DNA of 37,524 bases from Halalkalibacter akibai JCM 9157 (lineage in GTDB: Bacteria > Bacillota > Bacilli > Bacillales > Bacillaceae_D). The stretch covers positions 1-37,524 of the forward strand of contig NZ_BAUV01000041.1 of NCBI RefSeq assembly GCF_000513135.1, given 5' to 3'. How positions within the stretch are numbered: position 1 is the stretch's first letter; each line of letters begins with the position of its first letter. A model generated the notes under the pieces. That model did not search any database. It saw only the letters and a program-made list of their open reading frames with translations, and had not been told where the DNA came from. A program made the translations under genes and the position numbers. Below, piece by piece: positions 24,126-33,361 of the stretch.

Positions 24126-24158
24126 ATAAAAAAGACTGAATCACATTGTGATTCAGTC
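24126..24158 (-). terminator. Terminator of the APC permease gene
   Basis: GACTGAATCAC / GTGATTCAGTC stem with an A-run on its left, so a T-run on the minus strand, 30 bp after the permease stop. Confidence 0.85.
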
Positions 24159-24188
24159 GGCTCTTAGAAATATGTTGAAATAGTAATA

Positions 24189-25562
24189 TTACACAGCTTT
24201 TTTATCGTCAGCTACCTTAGAAAATTCAATTTGCTCACTGCCTGAATCAGTCAAAGGAGATTTAAAGCGATTCGTCAAGAAGCTAAGATACAATAGGCCA
24301 ACCGCTATCCAAATAAATCCTCCAACCAACGTTGGTACGTCTAATAAAAAGAGTAACCAGATAATAAAAGTCGCTCCGACTAAAGGAGAGATCAAGTTGA
24401 CTGCAACGTTTTTAAATGAACGTTTGTTTGATTTGTCTTTTATATACAGAGTGATAACACAAAGGTTCACAAAAAAGAAAGCAGTTAACGCGCCGAAATT
24501 AACGAACCTGAGGGCTGCATCAATCGTTATAAAAATAGCTAGAAGAGCTACAATGGATGAAAATACGATGTTTAAAACTGGTGTTTTATATTTTGGATGG
24601 ATATAGCCGAAAAAACGTTTTGGTAAAATAGAATCACGTCCCATTACGAACAAAAGTCTTGAAACAGCCGTAACGGAAGCGAGTCCCTGTGTAAAGATAG
24701 CTGCAATTAAAACAGTGATAAAGAAAGAGCTAAGTAAACTTCCTCCAACTACACTAACGAGCTCTAGTGCGGCTGAATCTGGATTTTGAAAAGTAAAGTT
24801 AGGCGCTATAAGTTGGATAAAATATGAAGTTGCAACATGGAGTACACCAACAATCGCAATCATAATAAAAATTGCTTTTGGTATCGTTTTTTTCGGGTCC
24901 TTTGTTTCCTCTGATAATGTCGTCATCGTATCAAAACCTAGGAACGAGAAGATGACGATAGATGCTCCAGCTAAAACTAGTGATAAGGACAATTCAGAGT
25001 CAAGAAATGGTTGGATAGAAAGAACGGTTCCTGTACCGGCTCCATTCAGTAAGCCGTGTATCATAAAAGCAATGAATACGAGGATGAAGAAGATCTGTAA
25101 TAAAACAAAAATACTACTAATGTTAGCAGAAGAATTAACGCCAAAGATAGTGATGGCAGCTAGAATGACAGTAAGACCAACAATCCAAACGGCTGGAGGG
25201 ATAGAAGGGAACTGCGCATTTAGAAAAATTCCAAATGTAATACAGGCGATGATCGGAGCGAATAGATAATTTAATAGAAGAACCCATCCAACGACAAAAC
25301 CAAGGTTGGGGTTCATCGTTTTTTTAACGAAAGTATAAGCTGATCCTGAAATAGGAAGTTTTCTTGCCATCACGGCGTAACTTGCTCCAGTAAAGAGAAC
25401 AGCCAAAACAGCTATCGCATAAGCTGGTGTTAGAAAACCACTAGATCCTTCATAAGCTACTCCAAAAACAGAAAAATAAATCATTGGTGTATTCCAGGCT
25501 AGACCGAGCATAACGACTTGAAACAAAGTTAGTGTTCGTTTTAGTTCTCTTCCTTCACTCAT
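24189..25562 (-). CDS. APC superfamily amino acid/amine permease
   Basis: A secondary transporter of 457 residues with about 12 transmembrane helices. The N-terminal helix region LFQVVMLGLAWNTPMIYFSVFG, the ISGSAYTFVKKTMNPNLGFVVGW segment and FSFLGFDTMTTLSEETKDPKKTIPKAI are typical of APC permeases (PuuP-like). The frame extends to 25652 but GGGAGAGG and the family start point to ATG 25562. It is divergent from the guanidine operon, about 300 bp from that operon's promoter, with its own terminator. I see no second ykkC motif on its leader. A role in importing guanidine is inferred from location only; an amine or amino acid is equally possible biochemically. Confidence 0.88.
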   Translation of the reverse strand: MSEGRELKRTLTLFQVVMLGLAWNTPMIYFSVFGVAYEGSSGFLTPAYAIAVLAVLFTGASYAVMARKLPISGSAYTFVKKTMNPNLGFVVGWVLLLNYLFAPIIACITFGIFLNAQFPSIPPAVWIVGLTVILAAITIFGVNSSANISSIFVLLQIFFILVFIAFMIHGLLNGAGTGTVLSIQPFLDSELSLSLVLAGASIVIFSFLGFDTMTTLSEETKDPKKTIPKAIFIMIAIVGVLHVATSYFIQLIAPNFTFQNPDSAALELVSVVGGSLLSSFFITVLIAAIFTQGLASVTAVSRLLFVMGRDSILPKRFFGYIHPKYKTPVLNIVFSSIVALLAIFITIDAALRFVNFGALTAFFFVNLCVITLYIKDKSNKRSFKNVAVNLISPLVGATFIIWLLFLLDVPTLVGGFIWIAVGLLYLSFLTNRFKSPLTDSGSEQIEFSKVADDKKAV

Positions 25563-25824
25563 TATAAAACCTCTCCCTTTATCACGTTTTAATATACTGG
25601 TATAGCGTTTGTTAAAATGAATAAAGTAGCAGCGCTGCAAACTTGGTTTCATTTATCATGCGAAAGTTATGGTGTTTATTTTTCCTGGAAAATCCACTTC
25701 GTTTCAACAAGTCTGTAATATTATCTAACACTGTTTTTTAATTATTTAGATTTGTCTGTTTATTGGACGAGTTTAAGAGAAATAAGGCATTAAGAAAAGT
25801 TTGTTAAGTTTTCTGACAATGTGG

Positions 25825-25853
25825 TTGTTGTGCTTTCGAGGAGAAGATATACT
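25825..25853 (+). promoter_or_regulatory. Promoter of the guanidine operon
   Basis: TTGTTG (25825-25830), 17 nt, TATACT (25848-25853), about 50 bp upstream of the riboswitch core. Confidence 0.65.
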
Positions 25854-25879
25854 TTGAAACAAGATCAAACGAATAAAGG

Positions 25880-26047
25880 TTCTCACAAAGAGTTGGGGAC
25901 GAAAAAGCTTTCTAGGGTTCCGTTAAATCACTTGTTGATTTAAGCCTGGTCCGAGAGAGAGCGGTATAGACGCTTTAAGCGTTTATACTACACGGAAGGA
26001 TAAAAGCCTGGGAGACTTCTCCCAAGTTTTTATCCTTTTTTTATTTT
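25880..26047 (+). promoter_or_regulatory. Guanidine-I (ykkC) riboswitch with terminator platform
   Basis: The conserved ykkC core is present in order: TCTAGGGTTCCG (25911-25922), a variable hairpin TTAAATCA-CTTGT-TGATTTAA, CTGGTCCGAGAGA (25946-25958), a second hairpin with TATAGACGCTTTAAGCGTTTATA, and ACACGGAAGGATAAAAGCCTGGGAGA (25990-26015). It overlaps a terminator: GGATAAAA (25998-26005) pairs with TTTTATCC (26028-26035), enclosing GGGAG/CTCCC and followed by a T-run. The aptamer's 3' part and the terminator stem share bases, so guanidine binding should prevent termination and switch the operon on. The first downstream gene starts at 26076. Confidence 0.95.
25997..26047 (+). terminator. 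Riboswitch-controlled terminator
   Basis: AGGATAAAA...TTTTTATCCT with inner GGGAGACTTCTCCC and a following T-run. It is mutually exclusive with the closed aptamer. Confidence 0.85.
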
Positions 26048-26075
26048 TATAAGATCAATTAGGAGGTCGTTTAGA

Positions 26076-26798
26076 ATGAGCAAACAAATTTGGAAAAAAG
26101 AGATTCCAGCAGGAGGGAAATGGTCAGGAACGGTGAGTAAAGGGAAATACATTCGGTTCACTGCTCTTGAAGAAGGAGCCAATCTCTCGCTGTTAATGTA
26201 TAACCCAAAAGATTTATCGGAGCGTTACAACATGCCGGATACATTAAAAGCTCAGCATACTTCACATCTAACAACAGGTCATGTGCTGATGAGTGACAAC
26301 GGCCGTGTGTTTACTAGTATTGTCTGGGATACACTTGGGTGGCACGATACAATTTGTGGATATACAACACGAGAAATGACAGATTCGAAGTATGGAAAAA
26401 CAACCTATCAAGAAAGTAGAAATGAATGGTATAGAAGTGGGCAGGAAAATTTCACAGTGGAGTTAGTCAGAAACGGTTTAGGTAAAAGAGATTTAGTACC
26501 AGTTGTGAATCTGTTCTCAAAAGTGTTCTGTGATGAAACAGGCGACATGAATTTTGTGTTAGATCATTGTCCAAAAGGGGCAGCAGTTACTCTTCGAACT
26601 GAGATGGATGTTTTATTTGTTTTATCTAACACACCGAACCCGTTAGACCCGAGATCGACGTACCCAGCAGTTCCTGTTTCTGTAGAAATATTAACTGCCG
26701 AAGAAGTGGATGAAGAGGATTTTTGTTTGAACTATAGACCTGAAAATCGTCGGGCATTTGAAAATACATGGGAATATGAAGCTTTAATAAAAGGCTAA
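26076..26798 (+). CDS. Carboxyguanidine deiminase subunit (UAAP1/DUF1989)
   Basis: 240 residues, DUF1989 family, long annotated as urea carboxylase-associated protein 1. The pair of such proteins forms carboxyguanidine deiminase (CgdAB), which converts carboxyguanidine to allophanate and ammonia. Conserved features are KGKYIRFTALEEGANLSLLMYNP, a Cys/His cluster around GWHDTICGYTT and KRDLVPVVNLFSKV, likely part of a metal or catalytic site. It is the first gene after the riboswitch, with AGGAGG 9 nt upstream of ATG 26076, and 26 bp before the second subunit. Which of the two is CgdA cannot be fixed without alignment. Confidence 0.9.
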   Translation: MSKQIWKKEIPAGGKWSGTVSKGKYIRFTALEEGANLSLLMYNPKDLSERYNMPDTLKAQHTSHLTTGHVLMSDNGRVFTSIVWDTLGWHDTICGYTTREMTDSKYGKTTYQESRNEWYRSGQENFTVELVRNGLGKRDLVPVVNLFSKVFCDETGDMNFVLDHCPKGAAVTLRTEMDVLFVLSNTPNPLDPRSTYPAVPVSVEILTAEEVDEEDFCLNYRPENRRAFENTWEYEALIKG

Positions 26799-26824
26799 TT
26801 TAGTTTAACTGAGGAGGAGATCAA

Positions 26825-27475
26825 ATGGCTGTTTTTAATCGAGTAGAAAGTAAGCGAAAAATAGAGGATGCAATTTATGATGAGGTCGTTTTAGCGGGTG
26901 ATGGTTGGATGCGTGAGCTTGAGCCAGGGCAAGTCCTTAGGATTGTAGATGTAGAAGGAAATCAAGCGGCAGATACTTTATTCTTCGATGCAGATCATCC
27001 GGAAGATCATTATAGTGCAGTAGCGACAATTGCTGGACAAAGCAATATCTATCTATCGACCGGATCTGTTTTAAGATCAGAATCTGGTAAACCGTTACTA
27101 ACAATTGTTGCTGATACTTGTGGACGTCACGATACATTAGGAGGATCTTGCTCGGCGCAAAGTAACACAGTCCGTTATTCGCACGATACATTACCGATGC
27201 ATAATTGTCGTGACACTTTTATGCTCGAGATGGCGAAATTCGATGGCGAATATACAAAAAGAGATTTAGCTCCTAACATTAACTTTTTTATGAATGTACC
27301 TGTTACACCAGAGGGTGGGTTAACTTTCGCAGATGGAGTTTCTGGACCAGAACGTTACGTCGAAATGAGATCAGAGTGTCGCACAGTCGTTTTAATTAGT
27401 AACTGTCCACAATTGAACAATCCATGTAATGCTTATAACCCAACGCCAGTTCGTGTTCTCATTTGGCAAGAGTAG
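26825..27475 (+). CDS. Carboxyguanidine deiminase subunit (UAAP2/DUF1989)
   Basis: 216 residues, the second DUF1989 protein. Family features are [25 protein letters not shown] near the N-terminus, [23 protein letters not shown] with Cys/His residues, [15 protein letters not shown] and a C-terminal [19 protein letters not shown]. It is similar in layout to the upstream gene, as expected for paralogous subunits of a heteromeric deiminase. GAGGAGGAG lies just before ATG 26825. About 90 bp separates it from the carboxylase; that gap holds a small inverted repeat and a 14-nt tandem duplication. Confidence 0.9.
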   Translation: MAVFNRVESKRKIEDAIYDEVVLAGDGWMRELEPGQVLRIVDVEGNQAADTLFFDADHPEDHYSAVATIAGQSNIYLSTGSVLRSESGKPLLTIVADTCGRHDTLGGSCSAQSNTVRYSHDTLPMHNCRDTFMLEMAKFDGEYTKRDLAPNINFFMNVPVTPEGGLTFADGVSGPERYVEMRSECRTVVLISNCPQLNNPCNAYNPTPVRVLIWQE

Positions 27476-27566
27476 AGTTCAAAAGTGAACTGGGGAGAGT
27501 CGTGCTATTTATGTCGTGCTATTTATATAGAAGAAATTAAATAATAGAGAGAGTGGAGGTTTTCAT

Positions 27567-30500
27567 ATGTTTAAGAAGGTCCTTATTGCAAACCGTGGTG
27601 CGATTGCGGTTAGAATTGAGCGAACATTGAAAAAAATGGGTGTGGCATCAGTTGCGGTTTACACGGAGGCTGATCAAGATAGTCTTCATGTTGATCATGC
27701 GGATGAAGCAATTTTAATAGGGGATGGACCAGCTAAGGATAGCTATTTAAATAGCGAGTTAATCTTAAAGACAGCTGTTGAAACCGGGGCGGAGGCAATT
27801 CATCCTGGGTACGGCTTTTTAAGTGAAAATGCCGATTTCGCTCGTACATGTCGTGAACATGGAATTGCTTTTATTGGACCAACACCTGAACAGATGGAAA
27901 TGTTCGGATTGAAGCACTCTGCTAGAGAGATTGCGATTAAAGCTGGTGTTCCGCTTTTACCGGGTACGAGTTTAATTTCAGAGCTTGATGAAGCCCTGGA
28001 GGAAGCGTACAAGATTGGCTATCCAGTTATTTTAAAAAGTACAGCTGGTGGCGGTGGAATCGGAATGCGAGTTTGTGAAGATGAAGAAACACTTCGTCAA
28101 GCTTATGAGGGTGTTCGCCACCTTGCAGAAACAAACTTTAAAAATGGTGGTTTGTTTTTAGAAAAATATATTGTGAGAGCACGTCACGTCGAGGTACAAA
28201 TTTTCGGAAATGCCTTTGGGGAAGTAGTGACTCTCGGAGAGCGTGATTGCTCGATTCAACGCCGTAATCAAAAGGTAATTGAAGAAAGTCCAGCACCTAA
28301 TCTCTCAGATGAAGTTCGTGAAAAAATGTTTGCGGCCTCTAAGCGACTAGCTATGGAAGTCGGCTATCGTAGTGCTGGAACAGTTGAATTTCTTTATGAT
28401 CCAAAAACAGCTGAATTTTATTTTCTTGAAGTAAATACAAGACTTCAAGTGGAACATGGTGTGACTGAAGAGGTTTTAAATGTTGATCTTGTGGAGTGGA
28501 TGGTACAAGAAGCGGCTAATAAACTGCAAAACTTAGACTCTTTAGTAGGAAAGGCTAACGGGCATAGTATTCAAGCGCGCATTTACGCGGAAGACTGTTT
28601 GCAAAATTTCAGACCAAGTGCAGGTCAGTTAGACAAAGTAGTTCTAGCTGAACAAGCGAGAATTGAAACATGGTTAAGAGACGGAGTGACCGTAACTACT
28701 CTATACGATCCTATGTTAGCCAAAATCATTGTCCGTGGTGAAAATAGAGTTGAAGCGATTCAGAAGCTTATTCACGCTTTAGAAGAAACTCGATTCTATG
28801 GGATTACAACGAATCTACAATATTTACAAGCATTATTAATAGAAGAAGAAGTGTTAAAAGGCCATGTGTACACGCAATTATTAAGTGGATTTGAACCTGC
28901 AGAACATGCACTTGAAGTCATAGATGGTGGAGTTCAAACGACAGTCCAAGATTTCCCTGGTCGAATTGGTCACTGGGATGTTGGAGTTCCTCCTTGTGGC
29001 CCAATGGATCCTTTGTCCTTTAGAGTGGGGAATAAACTACTTGGAAACGCAGATTCAGCATCTGGACTCGAGTTAACCCTTCGTGGTGGCTCTTATAAAT
29101 TCCGCAATGACATCTGGTTTTGTGTAACTGGTGCTGACATGCAAGCACAATTAGATGAAGAAACGATTTCATTATATAAGCCTATTTTAGCGAAAAAAGG
29201 GCAGGTGCTAACATTTGGCGAAGCGAAGGAAGGAATGCGAAGTTACTTGCTTGTAGCTGGTGGTTTTGATATGCCACTAACCCTTGGAAGTGCAGCTACT
29301 TTTACGCTTGGTGGCTTTGGTGGTCACGGTGGTCGTGCGCTTCGCCCTGGTGATGTTCTGAATGTAAATAAAGGAACAGTGCCAACTGAAGTGGCAGAGT
29401 TAGATGTTTATTCACGCCCAGAAATGACAAACACATGGACAATTGGGGTCATTCCTGGTCCTCATTGTACAGAGGAATTTCTACAACCAGATTACTTAAC
29501 GCAGTTAACGGAAACAAGCTGGGAAGTTCATTTTAATAGCTCACGCACAGGTGTACGTTTAGTTGGTCCAGCTCCAAACTGGACTCGTGAAGATGGCGGA
29601 GATGCCGGATTACATCCATCTAATATTCATGATAATGCGTATGCGGTAGGTACTCTTGACTTAACAGGTGATATGCCGATTTTACTTGGACCAGATGGAC
29701 CGAGCCTTGGCGGTTTTGTTTGCCCTGTAACAACGGCGTCTGCTGAGTTTTGGAAGCTAGGTCAATTACACCCAGGAGATAAAATTCGCTTTGAACTGCT
29801 AACACTTGAAGATGCAAATGATTTACGTCAGAAACAAGAACAACACCTTACTGCTGTTGGTGAAGGAGTAAGAAATGAAGTTCGGATTGAAAGTATTTTA
29901 CCTCCCAAAATAGAGCTAACATCAGATTATCCGATTTTAGTTCATGAAGAAGAGAACAGAAGGTTTCCGATGACCATTCGTTGCTGCGGAGATGAGTATT
30001 TACTCGTTGAGTACGGCGAGATGGAGCTAGATCTTTTACTGAGATTCCAAGCGCATGTATTAATGGATGCGATTAAAGAAAGTGGCTTAGTCCCATTTAT
30101 TGATTTAACACCAGGGATTCGTTCCCTACAAGTTCATATTGATCCGACTCGAACAACTGTGCAAGAAGCATGTGAAAAAATTCTAGAGCTGGATAGTACG
30201 CTCCCTCCTTTAGAGGAAATTGAAGTGCCATCGCGCATTGTAAAACTACCGCTTTCTTGGGATGATCCATCAACTCAATTAGCAACGGACCGTTATCAGC
30301 AAAATGTGAGACCAGATGCACCGTGGTGCCCGAGTAATCTTGAGTTCATCAGACGAATTAATGGTCTAAATAATTTAGATGAAGTGAAGGATGTCGTTTT
30401 TAACGCGAATTACCTTGTCATGGGACTCGGAGATGTTTACTTAGGAGCTCCGGTAGCAACACCGATGGATCCTCGTCATCGTTTAGTAACAACTAAGTAT

Positions 30501-31205
30501 AACCCTGCTCGTACATGGACACCTGAAAATGCAGTTGGAATCGGTGGAGCTTATATGTGTGTATATGGAATGGAAGGTCCTGGTGGTTACCAATTTGTTG
30601 GGCGTACGATTCAAATGTGGAACAAATTCCGTCAAACAAAGAGCTTTCAATCTGGAAAGCCATGGTTGCTTCGTTTCTTTGACCAAATTCAATTTTATCC
30701 AGTAGAAGCAGATGAATTGCTACAACTTCGTGAAGACTTCCCACGTGGACGTTTTGAAGCTGAAATTACCGAAACAACGTTCAAGCTAGGTGATTACTTA
30801 GAATTTTTAAAGTCCATAAAAGAAGACACGGACGTATTCCGTCAGAAACAACAAGAGGCGTTCAAAGCGGAGCGTCAAAGTTGGAAAGAGATGGGGCTTG
30901 CTGAGTATATCTCTGATCATGATACAGTTGTTGAAAGTGAAGAACAAGAGTTAGCTGAAGGTGTTGTGGGGGTTCGTTGTTCAATGCCTGGTAGTGTATG
31001 GAAGGTTCTAGTAGAACCAGGTCAATTCGTTAAGAAAGGTGAAACTCTTATAATAGAAGAAAGTATGAAAATGGAGTTTCCTCAGCTAGCAATTTGTGAT
31101 GGATATGTAGATGCAGTCTTTGTTAAACCAGGAGATGAAGTTCAAGCGGGGCAACTGATTGTTGGGGTTTTGGAAGAAAAAGAAGAGGTGGTGGCTAGTA
31201 AATGA
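27567..31205 (+). CDS. Biotin-dependent guanidine/urea carboxylase
   Basis: 1212 residues. Domains in order: biotin carboxylase (~1-450; ATP-grasp loop KSTAGGGGIGMRV, EVNTRLQVEHGVTEE), a KipA/AHS2-like part (~455-760; GGVQTTVQDFPGRIG, GPMDPLSFRVGN), a KipI/AHS1-like part with the rest of the carboxyltransferase (~775-1010; VEYGEMELDLLLRF, LGDVYLGAPVATPMDPRHRL, MEGPGGYQFVGRT) and biotin carboxyl carrier (~1135-1205; biotinyl Lys1168 in EESMKME). It carboxylates guanidine (or urea) using ATP and bicarbonate. The ykkC riboswitch and adjoining deiminase genes favour guanidine. Unlike fungal urea amidolyase the hydrolase is a separate gene, overlapping by four bases (ATGA). Confidence 0.95.
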   Translation: MFKKVLIANRGAIAVRIERTLKKMGVASVAVYTEADQDSLHVDHADEAILIGDGPAKDSYLNSELILKTAVETGAEAIHPGYGFLSENADFARTCREHGIAFIGPTPEQMEMFGLKHSAREIAIKAGVPLLPGTSLISELDEALEEAYKIGYPVILKSTAGGGGIGMRVCEDEETLRQAYEGVRHLAETNFKNGGLFLEKYIVRARHVEVQIFGNAFGEVVTLGERDCSIQRRNQKVIEESPAPNLSDEVREKMFAASKRLAMEVGYRSAGTVEFLYDPKTAEFYFLEVNTRLQVEHGVTEEVLNVDLVEWMVQEAANKLQNLDSLVGKANGHSIQARIYAEDCLQNFRPSAGQLDKVVLAEQARIETWLRDGVTVTTLYDPMLAKIIVRGENRVEAIQKLIHALEETRFYGITTNLQYLQALLIEEEVLKGHVYTQLLSGFEPAEHALEVIDGGVQTTVQDFPGRIGHWDVGVPPCGPMDPLSFRVGNKLLGNADSASGLELTLRGGSYKFRNDIWFCVTGADMQAQLDEETISLYKPILAKKGQVLTFGEAKEGMRSYLLVAGGFDMPLTLGSAATFTLGGFGGHGGRALRPGDVLNVNKGTVPTEVAELDVYSRPEMTNTWTIGVIPGPHCTEEFLQPDYLTQLTETSWEVHFNSSRTGVRLVGPAPNWTREDGGDAGLHPSNIHDNAYAVGTLDLTGDMPILLGPDGPSLGGFVCPVTTASAEFWKLGQLHPGDKIRFELLTLEDANDLRQKQEQHLTAVGEGVRNEVRIESILPPKIELTSDYPILVHEEENRRFPMTIRCCGDEYLLVEYGEMELDLLLRFQAHVLMDAIKESGLVPFIDLTPGIRSLQVHIDPTRTTVQEACEKILELDSTLPPLEEIEVPSRIVKLPLSWDDPSTQLATDRYQQNVRPDAPWCPSNLEFIRRINGLNNLDEVKDVVFNANYLVMGLGDVYLGAPVATPMDPRHRLVTTKYNPARTWTPENAVGIGGAYMCVYGMEGPGGYQFVGRTIQMWNKFRQTKSFQSGKPWLLRFFDQIQFYPVEADELLQLREDFPRGRFEAEITETTFKLGDYLEFLKSIKEDTDVFRQKQQEAFKAERQSWKEMGLAEYISDHDTVVESEEQELAEGVVGVRCSMPGSVWKVLVEPGQFVKKGETLIIEESMKMEFPQLAICDGYVDAVFVKPGDEVQAGQLIVGVLEEKEEVVASK

Positions 31206-32962
31206 GCAAAGTAACGATACCAGAGAAGTTAACAGTTGATTGGCTTAAAGAGCGTTATAAAGCAAATGAATTAACACCTGAAGATGTAGTCTCAGAAATT
31301 ATAAAAAGGTCAAATGCTGATCAAGAGATGAATATTTGGATTACGCCACCTTCAATGGAAATAATAAAGCCTTATTTGGACGGTTTACGTGCTCTTGATA
31401 AAGAGAGCGCTCCATTGTGGGGCATTCCATTTGCGATCAAAGATAATATTGATTTAGCGGATGTGCCAACTACAGCAGGATGCCCTGAATATGCTTATAC
31501 TCCGAAAGAACATGCCATAGTAGTAAGTAGATTGATTGAGGCTGGTGCGGTTCCTGTGGGAAAAGCTAATCTTGATCAATTTGCAACAGGACTAGTTGGT
31601 ACGAGAAGCCCATATGGGGAAACGCATAATTCTTTTCGTCCTGAGTTAATAAGTGGAGGCTCCAGTGCTGGTTCTGCTGTTTCAGTCGCAAGAGGTCAAG
31701 CGGCTTTCTCTCTAGGAACCGATACAGCTGGTTCTGGGCGGATACCAGCTTTGTTAAACAATCTCGTTGGTTATAAACCGAGCCTTGGGTCTTGGTCAAC
31801 AAAAGGAGTCGTACCCGCATGTGCGAGCCTTGATTGTGTTACCGTTTTTGCTCATAGTTTAAAAGAGGCTTTACTTGTGGATGACTCAGTCCGTGGCATC
31901 GAAGAATCAGATCCATGGTCAAGATATTTTCCTCAACCAGTCTCAGTAGTACCAGACAAATTTTTAATTCCATCCAACCCACTTGATTTTTACGGTCCTT
32001 ATGCGAAAGAATACAGTGAAGCTTGGGATAAGGCAGTAGACAAATTAAAAACGCTAAATGTACCGATAGAGTATGTAGATACAAAATTCCTCTCTGATGC
32101 AGCTGCTATTTTATATGATGGTCCTATGGTGGCGGAACGTTGGGCGGCTGTTGGAGAATTCATAGAAAAAAATCCTGGTGTAGCTTTTCCAGTAACAGAG
32201 AAAGTGATCAGGTCTGGATCAGCTGAACAATATGATGCGACATCTGTTTTCAAGGCGATTCACAAACTTCAAGCTTATAAGCTTGAAACAAAAAAACTAT
32301 TCGAAAATGCCGTTCTCGTCATGCCAACAGCAGGTGGAACATGGACTCGGAACGAAGTAAGGGAAAATCCGATTGCTACAAATAGCGCAATGGGACTTTA
32401 TACCAACCATTGTAATCTTCTAGATTTATGTGCAGTCGCTATTCCTGCCGGAGAGGCCGCTTCTAAGCTTCCGTTTGGAATTACCTTGTTTGGCTTAGCT
32501 AAGGAGGAAGGTTTGATACGTGGAGCGGCAAGTTTATATGAATCAACATCTGAAAAAACGAATCAAACGTTTGATGAACCAACCACTCTAGTTGCGGTAT
32601 GTGGACTTCACATGAGAGGGTTTCCCCTTGAGAAACAAATGAATGAGTGCAGAGCTCGATTTGTTAAAGAAGCAAAAACAGCCCCAAAATACCAGATGGT
32701 CAAACTACCTTCTACACCTGCAAAGCCAGGATTAATCAAAAATGAACAGATAGCGGGTTCGATTGAACTCGAAATCTGGGAAATGCCTTTAGTAGAATTC
32801 GGAAAATTTACAGCTTCAATACCAGCTCCACTTGGCATAGGTAAAGTGGAACTTGAGGATGGAAGTGAAGTCTCTGGTTTTATATGTGAAAGTCACGCTG
32901 TTTATACGGCAGAAGACATCACAGCATCAGGTGGTTGGAGACATGTATTACAAGTTAATTAA
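31202..32962 (+). CDS. atzF: Allophanate hydrolase
   Basis: 586 residues. An amidase-signature domain (~1-450) has the Ser-cisSer-Lys triad: Lys80 (FAIKDN), Ser155 in GGSSAGS and nucleophile Ser178 in DTAGSGR. A C-terminal domain (~460-586; LVAVCGLHMRGFPLEKQMN, then KYQMVKLPS and PLGIGKVELEDGSEVSGF) matches the second domain of allophanate hydrolases, which completes decarboxylation. The product is ammonia plus CO2, the last step of guanidine breakdown. It is translationally coupled to the carboxylase and ends the operon at a strong terminator. Confidence 0.95.
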   Translation: MSKVTIPEKLTVDWLKERYKANELTPEDVVSEIIKRSNADQEMNIWITPPSMEIIKPYLDGLRALDKESAPLWGIPFAIKDNIDLADVPTTAGCPEYAYTPKEHAIVVSRLIEAGAVPVGKANLDQFATGLVGTRSPYGETHNSFRPELISGGSSAGSAVSVARGQAAFSLGTDTAGSGRIPALLNNLVGYKPSLGSWSTKGVVPACASLDCVTVFAHSLKEALLVDDSVRGIEESDPWSRYFPQPVSVVPDKFLIPSNPLDFYGPYAKEYSEAWDKAVDKLKTLNVPIEYVDTKFLSDAAAILYDGPMVAERWAAVGEFIEKNPGVAFPVTEKVIRSGSAEQYDATSVFKAIHKLQAYKLETKKLFENAVLVMPTAGGTWTRNEVRENPIATNSAMGLYTNHCNLLDLCAVAIPAGEAASKLPFGITLFGLAKEEGLIRGAASLYESTSEKTNQTFDEPTTLVAVCGLHMRGFPLEKQMNECRARFVKEAKTAPKYQMVKLPSTPAKPGLIKNEQIAGSIELEIWEMPLVEFGKFTASIPAPLGIGKVELEDGSEVSGFICESHAVYTAEDITASGGWRHVLQVN

Positions 32963-32968
32963 AAATGA

Positions 32969-33009
32969 GGATGTTCAAAAGGGAAATAACCTTTTGAACA
33001 TCCTTTTTT
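32969..33009 (+). terminator. Terminator of the guanidine operon
   Basis: GGATGTTCAAAAGG / CCTTTTGAACATCC perfect 14-bp stem followed by T-run. Confidence 0.94.
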
Positions 33010-33016
33010 GTTAGGT

Positions 33017-33325
33017 TTACCAAGGGCGTGGACGAGGGCGAGGACCAAAACCATGACCAAATCCGTGATGACCGTAACCACCATAACCATGGAAGCCTCC
33101 ACCAAAGCCAGCTCCAGGATAACCGTATCCGCCACCGAAACCTCCACCAGGGTAACCATAACCACCGTAACCAGGACCGAAAGTACCGAATCCAGGTCCT
33201 ACTAATTGTCCTCCTAGAAACCCTAAGCCTGCTCCAAGAATTCCAGCGCCTAGTGGTCCGATTGCACCTGGCGCAAAAAATCTTGAATCCATCTGTTGGT
33301 ATGCTGGAGTATCATATCTATACAT
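33017..33325 (-). CDS. Gly/Tyr/His-rich low-complexity protein
   Basis: 102 residues. A polar start (MYRYDTPAYQQMDSRFF) and a Gly/Ala hydrophobic segment (IGPLGAGILGAGLGFLGGQLVG) precede a repetitive region of GYGYPG(G/A)GFGGG-type repeats ending HHGFGHGFGPRPRPRPW. Proteins of this composition in Bacillaceae are often spore-surface or small secreted proteins; nothing here proves the location. ATG 33325 follows AAAGGGGA at good spacing. The frame opens earlier at 33361 but without a ribosome site. Confidence 0.75.
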   Translation of the reverse strand: MYRYDTPAYQQMDSRFFAPGAIGPLGAGILGAGLGFLGGQLVGPGFGTFGPGYGGYGYPGGGFGGGYGYPGAGFGGGFHGYGGYGHHGFGHGFGPRPRPRPW

Positions 33326-33361
33326 AAATAAAATCCCCTTTCGGTCAATAATCATGTTCAC

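Noticed and set aside
24189-32962. Guanidine locus as a recent horizontally acquired island
   Set aside because: No integrase, insertion sequence, attachment repeat or clear change in base composition at its borders.
33008-33327. Thr/Arg- and His/Asp-rich plus-strand frames opposite the Gly-rich gene
   Set aside because: Low-complexity shadows of the Gly/Tyr repeat codons on the other strand.
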